NCBI RefSeq assembly: GCF_905220565.1
Contig: NC_059406.1
Span: 12,286,001-12,350,000, forward strand
Source of the DNA: Melitaea cinxia
Taxonomy: Eukaryota > Arthropoda > Insecta > Lepidoptera > Nymphalidae
Direction of reading: 5' to 3'
Length of the DNA stretch: 64,000 nucleotides
The notes below the pieces were generated by a model that saw nothing but the letters and a program-made list of their open reading frames with translations, was not told where the DNA came from and ran no database searches. Made by a program: the position numbers and the translations under genes. Positions 12,801 to 22,190 of this stretch are shown here, in pieces. The number at the start of each line of letters is the position of its first letter. Positions within the stretch are counted from its first letter, which is position 1.

Positions 12801-15593
12801 GTTATCAAAGATTACTCAAAAAGTAGTTATCAGATCTTGATAAAATTTATATGTGACCACATGATAAACATCAGCTTTCGATTAAATTAAAAATTATCAA
12901 AACCGGTACACCCAGTAAAAAGTTATTGCAGATTTTCGAGAGTTTCCCTCGATTTCTCTGGGATCCCATCATCAGATCCTGGTTTCCTTATCACGGTACT
13001 AAACTAGGGATATCCCCTTTCTAACAAAAACAGAATTATCAAAATCGGTACATCCAGTAGAAAGTTATGCGGTATAATACAACGTAGGTCGACGAAAAAA
13101 GCGTCAAGTAAAAACGCATTATTAGATATAACTCGAAAAGTAGTTGTTAGATCTCAATAAATTTAAATGGGACCAATTGACACACACCACCTTTCGATTA
13201 AAAAAAAAATTGTCGAAATCGGTCCACCCGGTCAAAAGTTCTGATGTAACATACATAAAAAAAAAAAAATACAGTCGAATTGAGAACCTCCTCCTTTTTT
13301 GGAAGTCGGTTAATAACAGAGTTTTGTTTATTATGAACTCAATTAAAAATTATATTAACATGTTCATTGCCAGAATTTAGCTTCACAAAAAAAAAAAATC
13401 TGCAATGCCAGTTAGTTTTTTTTATTTTTAAAACGTGCACCTATATAAATAAAAAAAGTAAAAACAATGTTACAAGGCATATAGTATACATATAAGTTAT
13501 ATAAGTTATATATATACAAGTACCCACGCGAAGTCGTCAGCAGAGTGGACGATTTTTTCCACTGAGGCTTAGAAACGTAACAGCTAGACATCTCTGTGCG
13601 GAGTCGGCAGAACTGTTAGGGATTCCGCCGACTCAACCTTTTAAAAACTAAATCAATTTTTAAAATAAACTTACTTTTTAATGTCTACCTCCACTCGTCC
13701 GTTTTCATTAATAGTTACTGTGTTAACAGCATCAAGAGCAATATCTACAGCTAAGTCTGCCCAGCGACCAATATATTTAGTACCGACACATGAACGAATC
13801 TGAAATGTACACAAAAAAGCATTATCACACAATATACATACATGTATACAAGTAAAATGGTAATTAATCAATATAAGTTATAAAATTTTACTAGTTTTGT
13901 AATGAGTTGATTATCTTTTCAATATTTTTTTTAGTTAAAACATTGAACAACAGATTTTAACTTTGTTTTAAATTATAATAAAACTAGATGACCCGGCGAA
14001 CATCATATCACCTACATATATTTGTGAAAAATATGGACAAGACTTACTGAATGCACCTATAATTATTTGAGAGCCAAATGACAATTATGTTTCACAGCTA
14101 GGCAACATTTTATATTGAAAAATTAAGCTGTCGTTTTTTGTATTTTCGCTTACATATTATTTATATTTATTTTTCTTACTGTTGAAACCTTCCCTGAACT
14201 TCCACAAATAGTTCAAGATCAAAATCTGCCAAATCTGTCCAGTCATTCTTGAGTTTTAGTGAGACAAACGAACAGCACTTGAAATTTTTTTTTTTTTTTT
14301 TTATTATATAGATTGGTAACTTTAATTACTCTATTAAGTATTTATGTCTTCTCGAAGGATTATAGTAAAGTTAGATGTTATATAAAGAAAGAAAAACTAA
14401 TTGACTAGTCTATTAGCACACTTTGTAGTGGCTCTACTCTCTGCGTCAGGAGCTATGGTCCAATTCCTGCCCGAGTCTTTTATTAATATACTTATATATA
14501 TTTATTTATATATGTATTATTTGTATGTATGTATCGAAAAAAAAAGGCTATATCAGTCAGCTGTTACCTATAAAACTGTGTGACTGTGTGTGTATGTAAT
14601 AGATATTTATTTACTATTATTTAATTATATATTATACAATTTAAATTATCATAAATACTCACGACTTCTTTAAGCTTTTCTCTATCAGTAAGATCAATTG
14701 GGATAGAGATTTTCTCCTGTAGCAACTTAACAGCATCCTCTAAGGCCTGTCGATACTCTCTGATTATGACTGTTGGATGGATGTTCTGTGCTAGAAAAGG
14801 CTCAGCAACGGCTAACATCTCTCCTGCAAGTACTATTACTGATGTTGTGCCATCTCCTACCTATAAATGTAGGGTTTTCATTATTTGTAATATTTAGACA
14901 CATTTTTTACACGCCATAATTATTACTAAATAGTAGAAAAACTAAAAGACAGCACTTACTAATAGGAATATTGTTATTAGAAAAATTTAGCATGCTAAAA
15001 AAAAGACTCGAGTATGTTTAGTTGTAAACATCTTTCATTGTAGTTAGCAAGAAAAGACATCAAAGATTAGTATTTTTTAACAGTTGATAATCTGTGTATT
15101 TTAAATGTCATGGAACATCATAAAGCTATAGGTATAATAAAGGAAGAAATATATAACCTCTTCATCTTGAGTTCTTGCGATTTCTATCATAAATTTAGCC
15201 GCTGGATGCTGTACAGTGATCTCTCTAAGTATAGCGTTACCGTCATTTGTCATGACAATGCCACCCATAGGATCCATCAACATTTTTAACATTGCTTGGG
15301 GTCCGAGGCATGTTCGAATAACGTCTGCTATCGTCTAAAATAAGTATAACACAAAACTTATTTTAGTATAAAATAATAGTTAACCATAAAAATAATCGTC
15401 TTAAATAAAGTTTTCATTGAAAATCACCTTCCCAGCGTTAATATTTTCCAATTGAACCTTTCGGCCGGAATCACGTTTTGTGTTTTGGTCTGAAAATAAC
15501 ATAAAAATTATATGGAATGCACTATTACTATCTATTAAGACGATATTACAAACTCTACTCACTCAAAACTATTATTGGTTGACTGCCCAACAT
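6844..15593 (-). CDS. CCT3: T-complex protein 1 subunit gamma (CCT3), multi-exon, one exon lost in gap
   Basis: Gamma subunit of the cytosolic TRiC/CCT chaperonin, which uses ATP to fold actin, tubulin and other proteins. Minus-strand coding exons with GT/AG borders and matching phases: 15563-15593 (ATG at 15591-15593), 15428-15489, 15158-15334, 14663-14860, 13675-13799, 11808-12003, 10511-10665, [exon in gap; visible end 9280-9313], 7912-8087, 6844-6966 (stop 6844-6846). Readable group II chaperonin signatures are GPQAMLKMLMDPMGG and TNDGNAIL (exon 3), GDGTTSV at the start of exon 4, and the C-terminal LLLRIDDIVSG. The start is fixed because exon 1 (MLGSQPIIVL plus one base) joins in phase to QNTKRDSGRKV. 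About 120 codons between AIRR and PYRAVASAL are missing, matching the place of the 500-N gap. A possible AATAAA lies at 6835-6840, directly after the stop. Introns carry SINE, Helitron-like and other repeats. Family identity is certain; expected length is about 545 residues. Confidence 0.96.
7014..7360 (-). mobile_element. SINE-like retroposon, family A, in CCT3 last intron, 11-bp TSD
   Basis: Minus copy with a CAT-rich tail at the left and ...gccacacag at the right. Direct repeats ATATTCTGTTT lie at 7003-7013 and 7361-7371. Confidence 0.88.
8243..8570 (+). mobile_element. Helitron-like non-autonomous element, family H1
   Basis: Begins TCTATACAAATAAATAAAAT and ends CACAGCTAG, between A/T-rich flanks, as expected for Helitrons (5'-TC, 3'-CTRR, no target duplication). 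Interior marks are tgtctgtctgtc and ggctggatcgattttg. It lies in a CCT3 intron. Copies also occur at 9814, 38710, 50733 and 58643. Confidence 0.7.
9070..9265. repeat. Tandem duplication, two 98-bp units beside the gap
   Basis: Units 9070-9167 and 9168-9265 are nearly identical over a shared core (gtaagtgtacaaaatgaact and onward). They sit in the CCT3 intron directly next to the truncated exon. This could be real or an assembly artefact of the gap edge. Confidence 0.85.
9280..9313 (-). CDS. CCT3: CCT3 exon, 3' end only, cut by the assembly gap
   Basis: Read on the minus strand from the gap edge, this encodes APYRAVASAL followed by one base, then a GTGAGC donor at 9274-9279. The single base joins in phase to the next exon (8087), giving ...ALEIIPRTLAQNCG, the family sequence at this point. 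The GC-rich codons here contrast with the AT-rich surroundings, which may be why assembly failed. Confidence 0.93.
9314..9813. other. Assembly gap, exactly 500 N
   Basis: There are 500 consecutive N. The round number suggests a placeholder rather than a measured size. It removes most of one CCT3 exon and the 5' part of a Helitron-like element that resumes at 9814. ORFs drawn through it are meaningless. Confidence 0.99.
9814..9947 (+). mobile_element. Helitron-like H1, 5' end lost in gap
   Basis: Resumes within the H1 consensus (gactttcactgacagac...) and ends ...cacagctag. The left part lies in the N gap. Confidence 0.65.
10166..10340. repeat. Second copy of the 2606-2771 repeat
   Basis: Shares tgaagtaaaac, cttgacttggggaata, gaatgcgtgacgagagcg and gagagttacgtttcgta with the copy at 2606-2771. 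The right end is less clear. It sits in a CCT3 intron. Confidence 0.65.
11053..11366 (-). mobile_element. tRNA-derived SINE (family T), minus copy
   Basis: Has a tRNA-like head with a B-box (gggatcgaaccc on the window strand), a middle section and the tail ggcctatgcccag(c/t)agtgg. It is inverted relative to the next SINE and both lie in one CCT3 intron. Enclosed ORFs are not genes. Confidence 0.8.
11367..11698 (+). mobile_element. tRNA-derived SINE (family T subtype), plus copy, head-to-head
   Basis: The head reads ctggtgtagtggtgcgagtag with a diverged B-box, followed by the family middle and the tail cccagcagtgggatgttacag. The two SINEs are arranged head to head and share middle and tail sequence. 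Confidence 0.75.
12733..13311 (-). mobile_element. Family G repeat, full-length copy (579 bp) in CCT3 intron
   Basis: Runs from aaccgacttcaat to ggaagtcggtt. The interior contains two related monomers (each with tcgacgaaaaaa...gtcaagtaa...cgaaaagtag or an equivalent). Mirrors the copy at 37285-37861 in length and order. A short hairpin (gtttg...caaac) just outside the left motif is also shared. Confidence 0.75.
13984..14312 (-). mobile_element. Helitron-like element, family H3-type ends
   Basis: Minus orientation: begins TCTATATAATAAA and ends ...ttcgccgggtcatctag. The CTAG end and the 'gccgggtca' block match the 48317-48607 copy. Confidence 0.6.
14404..14620 (+). mobile_element. SINE (family S: tttgtagtg... 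head), in CCT3 intron
   Basis: Resembles the better-preserved copy at 63158-63420: head tttgtagtggctctact, a TATTTATATATGTATTATT middle, and 'cagctgttacctataa' near the end. tRNA-like A/B boxes are degraded here. Confidence 0.65.
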
Positions 15594-15859
15594 TTTTATA
15601 TAATATAATTATATTATAATAATCAAACTAACAGAACTTCCAGAAAAGAAAATCAAGTAATTTCGCAAATCGCGTGGTGACTAAGACAGAGTTGCCAGTA
15701 TAAAATTTTAATTTTTTAAATATCTATCACTAATTGAGCACAGATTATAAGTGTCAGATTAGTAAAGCCTATTATTTGTTTCTTAAAGAAATAGCTTCGC
15801 ATGCATTCTTTTCCCATACATGTAAAATGGGAATGACCTTCCTCATAAGGTTTTCCCTG
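15594..15859. promoter_or_regulatory. CCT3 upstream region
   Basis: AT-rich sequence immediately 5' of the CCT3 ATG. It must contain the promoter, but I see no TATA or initiator I can defend. A TTCcaGAA pair (15638-15645) resembles part of a heat-shock element. Confidence 0.3.
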
Positions 15860-16040
15860 ACCACTATAATTTGGGGGTTTTCAAGTGTCATGAGTACGGA
15901 CATTTTTTCCTAAAAGCTGGCATCGCACCCGCACTCCTCCTATGCTGCAGATGTCCATGGGCGACGGTAGCCATTTAACATCAGATGCCTATATATACGT
16001 CTGCTGACAGCTCGTTTGCCCCCATTGTTATAGAAAAAAA
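15860..16040 (+). mobile_element. LINE 3' end with poly(A) tail
   Basis: Contains ccatgggcgacggtagcc, aacatcaga and gctcgtttgcccccattg followed by an A tail. I recognise this as a typical lepidopteran non-LTR 3'UTR. 5'-truncated. Confidence 0.65.
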
Positions 16041-16170
16041 AAAGTATATTTCAGCTCCGACGCACGGCTAGTTTTCTCCTTCAGATCGACTGTCTACAAA
16101 AGCACAAAAAAAGCTCACTAGTCTAAGAAAAATATTAATGCCATATCAAATTGTAAATAAACGAATCAAA

Positions 16171-16271
16171 TAACGCTATCTATCGATCGATCGATGGCGT
16201 TATTAGAAAACGTCGTAAAACGTAGACGACGACGTTTTCTTAGTAGTTTGTCTTTCCGATAGATGGCGTTA
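16171..16271. repeat. Nested inverted repeats, 101 bp
   Basis: Outer arms 16171-16185 and 16257-16271 (14 of 15 complementary, cgatagatggcgtta) enclose an inner stem agaaaacgtcgt (16205-16216) / acgacgttttct (16229-16240). Probably a small foldback element, about 0.6 kb upstream of the CCT3 start. Confidence 0.65.
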
Positions 16272-16709
16272 CGAGAAACGTAATGAGGTCACTCGTTCAG
16301 TTGATTTTCCTCCTCATATTTTTTTCATACCGGGGGTCTTATATGAAAATCGATTCTTATGGAGTAGACTCCAAAAAAAAAACAATGTGCAAGCTAAGTG
16401 AAAATTCAAGTTTCATCGACTTCGTAGCTCGATCATTAAATGTGCATTATAATACTGATATTTGATACAGCTACAGCTTTACAGCAGCGTAAAATAATAT
16501 TGTGAATGAAATTATTATCTACAAAAATGAATCTAAAATTTTCGGACCAATTTTAAGAAAGCAACATCAAGAGATTTTGTTTTAGATGTGTTCCATTTCC
16601 AATTTGCAAATTATTTAGATTATTAATCAGTGATTGACCAATAAAATTAATCTATATCTCACATATTTAATTTTCTTAGTAATCCCCTATATCTTAAAAA
16701 AATGCGTCT

Positions 16710-17240
16710 AGTTAAAAAGTGGAAAACTTAGCCTACTTAAGTCTCAGGTGTTTTTTTTTATATCTTTATGAAAAACTTTTTGATAACTATAATATTCACA
16801 GCACGACAACTAGGGCAGATATTTTTAAGAGAATTGAAAATACCATTAATAAAAAGCACCTTAGATGGAAAAACTTGAATTCTATTACAACTGATGGAGG
16901 CAAGAATATGTGTGGTAAAAGTAATGGACTGGTTGCACTTGTTCAAAGACTAGAAAATGATGGTGGTTCAAAACCATTAGTCGTACTAAGTATCGTTTAT
17001 CAACAATGCTTGTCCGGTTTTTTTTTTTTTTTTTTGATGTGTCTGTAATTCTAAAACCAGTCATATGACCTGTGAACTTTATTATATCCACTTGGCTAAA
17101 TCATTGACAATTCCCCGAGTTTACTGAAGAGATTAGAGAAAATGAATTACCATACCATATTGCCATACGCTGATTTAGTTGCGGAAAATTCTTTTAGCGC
17201 TATTTTGTAACTTCGAGTAGAGATCGAAATTTTTGAGCAT
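16710..17240 (+). pseudogene. hAT transposase remnant (GTF2IRD2/ZBED-like)
   Basis: Translation gives TTTRADIFKRIENTINK, then NLNSITTDGGKNMCGKSNG and LVALVQRLEN, matching the conserved TTDG...M.GK.NG block of domesticated and active hAT transposases. Further on, in shifted frames, there is EIREN.LPYHIA-like sequence with stops. A T-run and frameshifts break it. No zinc-finger or complete catalytic core is present. Confidence 0.75.
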
Positions 17241-17877
17241 CGCCAAAACTTTAATTTATGACAAACGTTGTCGGCGGAAAATAAGGTAAAATTACATAAA
17301 TCGCATTAGTGTTTTTAGTTTTACTATGATTAGTAGGATTCATTTCTACTATTTACTAGTTATTAATAAATATGATTAAGCTTAGAAACTTAAGTTAAGT
17401 TTTCTGCGTCATCATTTCTGTTGTTTTCAAATTAGAGCTGTCGTGGGGCAGATTGATGACACTAGTCTTAAGCAGTCGCAGGCCTGATTAATGGTACTGG
17501 CGGGTCGATTTGATCCTCGGGCTATACAGTCTTTCTTCAAAGGTTTCTTATTGCACTTAAATGTCGTATATTTTTTGCGATTGTCCCGAACAAACTGGTG
17601 AGGGGTTCGCATTCGTACACCACTCTGAACAGTCTAGGATCTAGGTAGTTGTGTAAACTGCCGAAAACTATTTTTCAAAATATTCATAAGATATTCAAGG
17701 CCACGGAATTTTATTGGTATTTATACCAGAGCCAACTTGTGGATTAAATACACATATATCAGTCACAAAAAATAATATGTACACTGTTTAGCTTTAGACG
17801 AATCTGCATGCCGCAGTTAATCTAATATTCAAGAGATGGCAGCACTATCACAAATACGATTTCATTACTATTGTTTT
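17241..17877. other. No gene seen
   Basis: The stretch 17430-17640 is GC-richer and has loose resemblance to a decayed SINE on the minus strand, not enough to call. The rest is AT-rich. Confidence 0.45.
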
Positions 17878-18175
17878 AGTCGACTTCAAAAAAGAAAGAG
17901 GTTGTCGATTCGACTGCATCTTTTTTTGTACGTATGGATTTTTAACCAACTTCAAAAAGAAGGAGAATCTCAATTCAATTTTACCGATTTTCATGTTTCT
18001 TTTTGTAATCAAAAGCTGATGCTTGTTAAGTGGCTTTATTTAAATTTGATTGAGATCTTACGATTACCTACTGTTTGTGTTATTTTTAATAATGCTTATT
18101 CACTTGATTATTGTTTAGCTTACCTACTTGTCAATGTAATTGAAGTCGTTTGTGTTTCGTTTGAGAGAGTACACA
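17878..18175 (+). mobile_element. Family G repeat, diverged copy
   Basis: Contains tcgacttcaaaaaagaa at the left, a second aaccaacttcaaaaag start at about 17943, and gtaattgaagtcg near the right end. Diverged and internally duplicated at its left end. Confidence 0.6.
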
Positions 18176-18179
18176 ATTA

Positions 18180-18948
18180 GTAATGGAGTAAAAGAAACAA
18201 TAATTGCTTTCAAATATTTTATTACTCATCTAACATTAAAGAAAAAAAATATTATAGCTTAAAAGTTTTTACAAATTTATTAGTTATACTACTTAAATTA
18301 TTTACACTTAAGCATTTTTATAATATAACAACATGTATAATAAACGACTAGTACTAGATTTTGTGAGATCATTGAATTCCTTAAATTTAATTTAATTGCT
18401 TAAATTTAAAAAATGACTAGAACTCTTTCAACAATTGTGTATTTGCCATAGAATATCTTAAAATATGATTAATTATGGACCAAGGCGTGTACATAAAATT
18501 TATTAGTGCATATCGAAAGACTAAGAAAATTACATAAAAATGATTTCAAAATTTTATAAGAGACATCTTATACTAATCGAGAGTTCAAGCATTTTTACCG
18601 GCATACTTCTACCCTCATATGAGTCATGAATAATGCTATCTCGTACAAGAAATGTTCAAAATTTGACTGGTAAAACTCGAAATTCAAACCTTCAAATTCA
18701 TAAGGCTAATAAGGATTGATGTACTTATAAGTATAATTAATTAATTAATAACTTTTTTCTCAAAATTCATAAAAACAAAAAGTTACTAAAACCTTAATAT
18801 TAAAAATTGAAAAGGATGAAGTCAACTACGAGTATTTTTTTTTGTGTGTTAAAACTTTTATAAATTGCCACACAACAAATATAAGTAATAACAAAATCTT
18901 AGTTCTAACCATTATTCGTAATTATCAACTCTTACTTTGAACTGACAC
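18180..18948. other. No gene seen; probable 3' flank of the 335-aa gene
   Basis: AT-rich. The part next to 18948 should be the 3'UTR of the minus-strand proline-rich gene. AATAAA-type hexamers on the minus strand are several and none can be preferred. Confidence 0.45.
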
Positions 18949-19956
18949 TCAGTCCATAATATCGTCCTCCAAATCTGATGATTCGCCTTTGGTATCTTCA
19001 TTTTTTTCTTTTAAACCATCATTTTGTTCAACAGAATGTAGATTTTCATACACGCTCTTTAAATTTCTCATTATATACGACGTCCCGTTTGGTTTTCCCA
19101 AGAATCTATTACTACGTTCAAAGAATTTTTCTGGTCCATCAACTTGGCTATGACTAGAACGAACGGGAACAGAAAAAGCAGATAAATGTCTAGGTTTTTG
19201 ACCAAAATCTTTTCCGAGTCTTTTCTCTATATTAGACTCATCATTCCTCACTTCTGGACCACTATTTGGATCTATTGCTTCTGACATGGCCCTTTTTCTG
19301 TCATAAATATGACCAGAAACGCGTAAATCAATGAAGAAATTGAGTGGATCTACACCGAATTGAGGATTGTAAAGCGGTGGATACCACATAGGTGGAGGTG
19401 GGGGTAGTATCAAATTCGAAGGAGGAACGGCATTTGCCTCGACGGGATTCCTTCCAGGAGGAACACATGGAGCGGGCTTAGGAAGTTCCTCTGTGCCAAC
19501 ATCTACAAACGTTGAATGTCTGCCAGGCGGTCCAGGGCTACTTGGCTTAGGGGGCTCAGTTTTGGGTGACAGTCTTCTAGGAGACTGATCACAAACTCGC
19601 GGCTGCTTGTCCACGGTAAGCTCAAGTGGAACTTCTGGACGTATTTCTGGTTCCTTTTTATCGTCATCTTGCTTCGGCCAATCGCGTCTCCATTCAGTTT
19701 CATTTTCAGCAAAATATTTATGAGACCGACGCTTGAAACGACGATGGTAATGCGGTGGTCGACACCCATGACGAGCGTTCACAAACGATCTTAGCATCTC
19801 GCTGAAGAAAAACGCGTGCGGTTGAAGCGGTAAAGCGCTATAAAGGTATGGCGGCGTTGCCGCTAATAAGCGAGAAACGAGTTCAGTATTCCGTAGCTCG
19901 CGTACGTGTGTTTTAGCTACACTTTCAGCAGGTTTTTCTTCTTGAACCGAACCCAT
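18949..19956 (-). CDS. Proline-rich conserved-looking protein, 335 aa, unknown function
   Basis: I do not recognise this protein. The single coding exon has ATG at 19954-19956 and a TGA stop at 18949-18951. A splice acceptor (ttgttttcag on the minus strand; AG at 19960-19961) sits 3 bp before the ATG, so there is at least one upstream untranslated exon. Two ordered-looking blocks stand out: residues about 18-62 (ELVSRLLAATPPYLYSA, FFFSEMLRSFVNAR) and about 196-222 (DPLNFFIDLRVSGHIYDRKR). Between them are a basic cluster (RRFKRRSHK, 73-81), a possible nuclear localisation signal, and a long proline-rich linker ending in PPPPPMWYPP (185-194). The C-terminus is acidic (SSDLEDDIMD). There is no signal peptide or membrane segment. 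Length, codon coherence and the splice acceptor make it a real gene. About 32 kb of apparently gene-free DNA lies upstream. Confidence 0.85.
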   Translation of the reverse strand: MGSVQEEKPAESVAKTHVRELRNTELVSRLLAATPPYLYSALPLQPHAFFFSEMLRSFVNARHGCRPPHYHRRFKRRSHKYFAENETEWRRDWPKQDDDKKEPEIRPEVPLELTVDKQPRVCDQSPRRLSPKTEPPKPSSPGPPGRHSTFVDVGTEELPKPAPCVPPGRNPVEANAVPPSNLILPPPPPMWYPPLYNPQFGVDPLNFFIDLRVSGHIYDRKRAMSEAIDPNSGPEVRNDESNIEKRLGKDFGQKPRHLSAFSVPVRSSHSQVDGPEKFFERSNRFLGKPNGTSYIMRNLKSVYENLHSVEQNDGLKEKNEDTKGESSDLEDDIMD

Positions 19957-21090
19957 TATCTGAAAACAAATATAAAGGTATATTATTAATAACGAAATTG
20001 TAAAATATACGTTAAATACGTATGGATATCGAAAGAATTAAGTATCTGTAAAAATGTGTTAAGTATGTGTAAGTAAGAAACCTATTTTCATGATAATTAT
20101 TTAATTAATAATAAACCTAATGAAATTTTCATTAAAGCGAAATCGCTTGTTTATTTATTTGTTTATTCGGAACACTATGTTTAATTTCGCAACAAATCTA
20201 TCCATATACTCGCACACACATCACCAACTGTTTGATTAGTTGCGGTTACAGCAATACTCAAATATACGACGATATATATATATACGACGATATTTGAACC
20301 TATAATGTAATTTTTTTGTAAATACAATATGCAGAATTAATTTTTTCCGATTTCCAAAAAAAAGGTTGCATAATCAATTTTGATAATTTAAGTATTTGTA
20401 CCGACTATGAATAACAAATAGGTACAGAATAGTGTATCATTTACACCCTTCAAACTTGTATTTTTAAAATAAACATGTATACGTCTATACCATCATGTTC
20501 TCGTAAACTTGTCGTTTCGTCTGTCGACATCGATTTTTCAGCTCAGCGGTGTTTTATTGCCAATATTCGAATGAAGATACATCCGCATTCTAATGATTCG
20601 TTGCATTCAGTTTGTCTTTACTTTTTTTATTCCCTGCTCCCAGTTTGTTAAAAAGGCAACACGTAAATTTTTTTGTATCTAAGACTTTAAAAGGTATACA
20701 ATGTACAAAGGTATATAATATTCTATATATTTTGGCAATATTTGCGCTACTAATATATTTGAAACAAAATAATAGAACTTATCCAAGTTTTTAGTTTAAG
20801 TATAGAAAATTAATACGAAAGAACAATAAATAAACATTTTTAATAAAGGTAATGAGTTATACCAAAATTGTATGTTATAAGTAGCCGAAGAACTTGTTTA
20901 AACGCATGAATTTTAGTCTGACTTTAAAAGAATAAAAAGAAATTAAAATAGAGTTAGGATTACGATTTATATTTAATTAACCGAAACATTTGCCATGTTG
21001 TCGCTTTACAACTATGTTTGTACATCTTTTTTTGTACATATTCTATTTACTTTGTTTTGATAAAGAGTATTATTATTATTATGAGTTTTT
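19957..21090. other. Upstream intron/5' region of the 335-aa gene
   Basis: The acceptor at 19960-19961 shows this begins as an intron on the minus strand. I could not locate the upstream UTR exon; a CAACG/GTAAGG donor-like site near 21778-21786 (minus) is one candidate. Includes a short direct repeat of atacgacgatat near 20265-20292. Confidence 0.4.
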
Positions 21091-21498
21091 AACCGACTTC
21101 AAAAAAGGAGGAGGTTACTCAATTCGACCGTGTATATATATATAATGTTTGTTTGCGGATAATTTCGTCGTTTATGAACCGATTTTGATAATAAAATAAA
21201 AAGAGGTTTGTTGGAAAGGAGATATCCTAAGTGTGGTACCATGATAAGGAAACCAGGATCTGATGATGGGATCCCAGAGAACTCGAGGGAAACCCTCGAA
21301 AATTCACTTTTTACTGCGTGTACTGATTTTGATGATTTTTTATTTAATCGAAAGCCGATGTTTATTATGTGGTCACATTAATTCATCGAGATCTGATTAC
21401 AACTTTTGGAGTAATCTTTGATAATGCATATATACTTGACTATTTTTTCGTCTACCTTTTTTTACGTTGTATTACTTGTCGATGTAATTGAAGTCGGT
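21091..21498 (+). mobile_element. Family G repeat, 408-bp copy
   Basis: Starts AACCGACTTCAAAAAAGGAG and ends ATTGAAGTCGGTT, with inverted 12-bp motifs at both ends (AACCGACTTCAA). Downstream ttcgtttgccggcaaac forms the same small hairpin seen beside other copies. One internal monomer is missing compared with the 577-bp copies. Confidence 0.8.
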
Positions 21499-21944
21499 TT
21501 TTTTTCGTTTGCCGGCAAACATAACTATTGATAGTAATTTTGAGCTAACAATATTGTGCCTAAATTATTGTTAGAGAATCTTTTTAGTTATACTTAGTAC
21601 AAAATTTTCGAGTCCTAGTTCTTATAATTAATTTATAATTGTAATATTAGGTTAACTTTTTTTCTCTTAAATAATATTAAATTTAAATTGCGATAGCGAT
21701 TGATATAGCAAGACAGCGATTATTGATTATGCTTTTGATAATCAACTATATAAGTAAAATCTAACAATTAGATAAACCCTTACCGTTGATTAAGCGTGAG
21801 TTAACCGAAAGTTATCGACAATGGCACAATTGAAATTGTAACAAAAGACCTTGTCTGTTATATTAATAAAGGATCCCTCGATGATTGGAATTAAATGTCA
21901 CATTACCATATCATTGAGCGAGTTCGCAGTGAAAGCGATACATC

Positions 21945-22190
21945 GGATTTGTGACAATGGCTGAGGGGTGGCTGCGGATGAGGGTGTAGGGGGGAGAGGA
22001 GAGATGTTCACAATAAATTCAGAGTGGCGTATCTCTATTCAAACAGTTGATACGGAGCGTGAAGCGGGATGAAATCTTACGTACGCGACGATGGGTAAAC
22101 ATGACGGCTACGCTTCCCCCGCAGAGAGTACACGGCTAAAGCAAAACCAGTCTCGCAAATAGAGCTAACGTTTTATGTCCGGATTGAAAA
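21945..22190. promoter_or_regulatory. GC-richer unique block, possible promoter or enhancer
   Basis: Contains ggctgaggggtggctgcgg, ggggggagaggagag, acgtacgcgacgatgg and cttcccccgcagag in an otherwise AT-rich desert. No ORF. It could be a promoter or UTR exon for the minus-strand gene ending at 18949, or an enhancer. Purely compositional evidence. Confidence 0.3.

Noticed and set aside
15638..15645. TTCcaGAA upstream of CCT3 as a heat-shock element
   Set aside because: Only two correctly spaced units; the adjacent GAA is out of register. Too weak to claim HSF control.
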